DNA of 16,160 nt from Bradyrhizobium sp. (GTDB taxonomy: Bacteria > Pseudomonadota > Alphaproteobacteria > Rhizobiales > Xanthobacteraceae), in contig JACDAG010000359.1 in the NCBI GenBank assembly GCA_013695565.1, positions 1-16,160 of the forward strand, given 5' to 3'. Of the stretch, positions 14,776 to 16,160 are shown one piece after another (the stretch's first letter is position 1; the number at the start of each line of letters is the position of its first letter). Below the pieces are notes generated by a model, which was given only the letters and a program-made list of their open reading frames with translations, did no database searches and was not told where the DNA came from. Made by a program: the position numbers and the translations under genes.

Positions 14776-14792
14776 CGCGAAACGTTTTCGCG
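14776..14792. promoter_or_regulatory. Second dyad, LacI-operator-like
   Basis: Arms cgcgaaa (14776-14782) and tttcgcg (14786-14792) flank cgt. The core resembles the cgaaacgtttcg type of LacI-family operator. It lies 18 bases from the preceding dyad. Confidence 0.35.
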
Positions 14793-14889
14793 GTGATTTG
14801 GCGATACGCCGCTGCCGGTCCCGCGCGCATTTCACGCAGTGACCTATTGCCAGAGTCCGCTCAGCCATTCGGCACGCTACACCCCGAAG

Positions 14890-14985
14890 ATGAAGTGGAT
14901 TGTTCAAGAACTGCGCGGTCTGATGTGGCCCATTCTCATTCTATCGGCTTACTTCCTGGTGGGACTTTGGGGAGGCTTGCGTTGA
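14890..14985 (+). CDS. Possible small membrane protein, 31 residues
   Basis: A short frame from ATG 14890 to TGA 14985 codes for a well-formed single-pass membrane peptide: MKWIVQELRGLMW, then a hydrophobic run PILILSAYFLVGLW, and the end GGLR. Charges flank one helix of about 17-20 residues. An in-frame GTG at 14839 would give 48 residues. No strong Shine-Dalgarno is seen before either start. It is the only protein-like frame in the 587-base gap between nrtA and the dioxygenase gene. The function is unknown, and a chance frame cannot be excluded without conservation data. Confidence 0.4.
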   Translation: MKWIVQELRGLMWPILILSAYFLVGLWGGLR

Positions 14986-15049
14986 GGCCGCTCAGTTGGC
15001 CGCCAAAACGGGGGTTTTCAGGCGCCATCGGTGACCGTGTCGGCCGCCC

Positions 15050-15964
15050 TCACGCGCCCTCTGTAACCTTCACACCCATCGGCTTCGGCGCTGCGCCCGC
15101 ACCCGGCCTCATCCTGAACTCATAGCTCATCAGATGCCACGGCCCGTCCGCCGCCTTGCCGTCCGGCATTTTCGCGTCGACGCGCTTTTCGATCTTCGCG
15201 ATCAGCTCGTCCTTCACACCAAATACGACGTCGGAATCGATATATTTGTCGCCTTCCATGAACACGTGCGTGATCAGCGGCTCATAGCCCGGCGCCGCTA
15301 CCAGGAAATGGATATGGGCCGGCCGCATCGCGTGGCGGCGCACCCCGATGATCATCTCGCCGACCGGACCGTCGGTAGGGATCGGATAGCTGCACGGCAA
15401 AATCGTTCGGAAGAAAAACCGGCCATCGGCGTCGGTGACGAAGCGCGCCCGCGACGACGGCCCCTCGGTCTCGTAAGTCGGCCGTTGTGAATCGTAATAG
15501 CCTTCATCGTCGGCGTGCCAGATATCGACGGGAACATTCGCCAGCGGCTTGCCCTTGAGATCGGTGACGCGGGTCTGCACGAACATCCGCTCGCCCGGCA
15601 AATTGACCGAGACATCGGTGCCGTGCGGCATCACCTTGTGTTCGCCGACATAGAACGGCCCGAGCACGGTGGTCTCGGTGGCCCCCTCGCGTTCCCTGTG
15701 ATTGACGGCATCGACCAGCATCGAGACGCCAAGCACGTCGGACAGCAGGATGAATTCCTGGCGGATCGGGGTGCACTTCTGACCGGTCCGGGTCAGGAAA
15801 TCGATCGCATATTCCCATTCCTCAAAGGAAAGATCGGTCCGGCTGACATAATCGTGCAGCGATTTCACCAGTTCCTGCAGCAGGAATTTCGCCCGCGGGT
15901 TCGGCGTGTCTTCAAAGCTGCGGATCACGGCGGCGGTCAGTTCGGTCTCGTTGAATTGGGGCAT
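15050..15964 (-). CDS. Intradiol ring-cleavage dioxygenase (hydroxyquinol/catechol 1,2-dioxygenase-like)
   Basis: A 304-residue non-haem Fe(III) dioxygenase that opens a catechol-type ring between the two hydroxyls. The N-terminal helical domain (about 1-100, with FLLQELVKSLHDYV) is the dimerisation domain of catechol/hydroxyquinol 1,2-dioxygenases. The catalytic domain has the four iron ligands: Tyr157 (DEGYYDSQ), Tyr193 (PCSYPIPTDGPVG), and His217 and His219 (RPAHIHF). TTVLGPFYV and DIWHADDEGYYD favour the hydroxyquinol/chlorocatechol side of the family over CatA. The ATG at 15964 has AGGA eight bases upstream; the longer frame to 16114 overlaps the divergent gene's start region and is not protein-like. 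It stands alone here, so the pathway is not determined. Confidence 0.9.
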   Translation of the reverse strand: MPQFNETELTAAVIRSFEDTPNPRAKFLLQELVKSLHDYVSRTDLSFEEWEYAIDFLTRTGQKCTPIRQEFILLSDVLGVSMLVDAVNHREREGATETTVLGPFYVGEHKVMPHGTDVSVNLPGERMFVQTRVTDLKGKPLANVPVDIWHADDEGYYDSQRPTYETEGPSSRARFVTDADGRFFFRTILPCSYPIPTDGPVGEMIIGVRRHAMRPAHIHFLVAAPGYEPLITHVFMEGDKYIDSDVVFGVKDELIAKIEKRVDAKMPDGKAADGPWHLMSYEFRMRPGAGAAPKPMGVKVTEGA

Positions 15965-16100
15965 TTTGGCTGTCCTGCAGGGGGCGCGATGGCAGGCGGA
16001 AACGTATACCACCGTTGCGGCCGAGGTAAGCGCAAGCGGTTGGAACAGGCTACACTTTTCAGGTATCAAGGCGGCTCTCGTCAGCCGGAGATCAGCCCCG
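15965..16100. promoter_or_regulatory. Divergent promoter region of the dioxygenase and serine hydrolase genes
   Basis: These 136 bases lie between divergent starts and must hold both promoters. I see no clear operator or consensus promoter. Confidence 0.4.
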
Positions 16101-16160
16101 ATGTTAGCCCCCACCCCCGCCTCGCCCGAATCCGCCGGAATGTCGACTGCGGCGCTGGGC
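16101..16160 (+). CDS. Serine hydrolase / beta-lactamase-like protein (first 20 codons only)
   Basis: The ATG at 16101 opens a frame reading MLAPTPASPESAGMSTAALG to the window edge. The PES(V/A)GxSxAxL pattern is typical of the N-terminus of class-C beta-lactamase-like serine hydrolases (EstB type). CGGAG lies about 11 bases upstream. With only 20 residues visible, and no catalytic SxxK, this is a tentative call. Confidence 0.5.
   Translation, partial: MLAPTPASPESAGMSTAALG

Noticed and set aside
14487..15125. Plus-strand 212-residue frame in the gap between nrtA and the dioxygenase gene
   Set aside because: Basic, low-complexity sequence running into the antisense of the dioxygenase C-terminus, with no signature; only the small hydrophobic frame at 14890-14985 in another phase looks protein-like.
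1..16160. CRISPR arrays, tRNA, rRNA, transposases, phage or toxin-antitoxin genes
   Set aside because: None were seen; the repeats present are single-copy palindromic intergenic elements, not spaced arrays, and no frame has transposase or integrase motifs.

Overview
The window reads as chromosomal DNA of a Bradyrhizobium-like alphaproteobacterium (Nitrobacteraceae). This is inferred from three things: high GC with strongly GC3-biased genes, three kinds of intergenic palindromic repeat that I recognise from Bradyrhizobium/Rhodopseudomonas genomes, and a nitrate-assimilation cluster pairing a single-domain globin and a Flp-type flavoprotein with NasC, as in Bradyrhizobium. No database was searched. 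Most genes lie on the minus strand.

Layout, left to right. Positions 1-1011 (minus) hold the N-terminal part of a secreted autotransporter-type protein with tandem beta-strand repeats, cut by the window edge. Position 1338-2381 (minus) is a ten-helix EamA/DMT exporter. A LysR-type regulator with a shortened effector domain (3517-4146) and an aldo/keto reductase (2667-3509) form a tight minus-strand pair. Divergent from them, a glyoxalase-like (VOC) protein (4276-5145) and an L-2-amino-thiazoline-4-carboxylate hydrolase family protein (5146-5820) are back to back. They converge on an SMP-30/gluconolactonase-like lactonase (5830-6705, minus).

The core of the window is a minus-strand nitrate-assimilation operon running from 14462 down to 6934: nrtA (Tat-exported nitrate-binding protein), nrtB (permease), an nrtC/D-type ATPase, bjgb (globin), flp (FAD/NAD oxidoreductase) and nasC (molybdopterin nitrate reductase with an N-terminal 4Fe-4S site and a C-terminal BFD-like 2Fe-2S site). 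ABC import brings in nitrate, Flp is expected to pass NAD(P)H electrons to NasC, and the globin probably protects against nitric oxide. No narK and no nitrite reductase lie in the window. The 587-base region upstream of nrtA carries a sigma-54-like -24/-12 promoter, an AT-rich stretch, two strong dyads at enhancer distance, and a leader with a hexaloop hairpin like those bound by ANTAR antiterminators such as NasT. It also encodes a possible 31-residue membrane peptide on the plus strand.

At the right end, an intradiol ring-cleavage dioxygenase (15050-15964, minus) is divergent from the first 20 codons of a probable serine hydrolase (16101 onward, plus). Three dispersed palindromic repeats (1228-1331, 2571-2659, 6807-6917) each sit 6-16 bases beyond the stop codon of a minus-strand gene.
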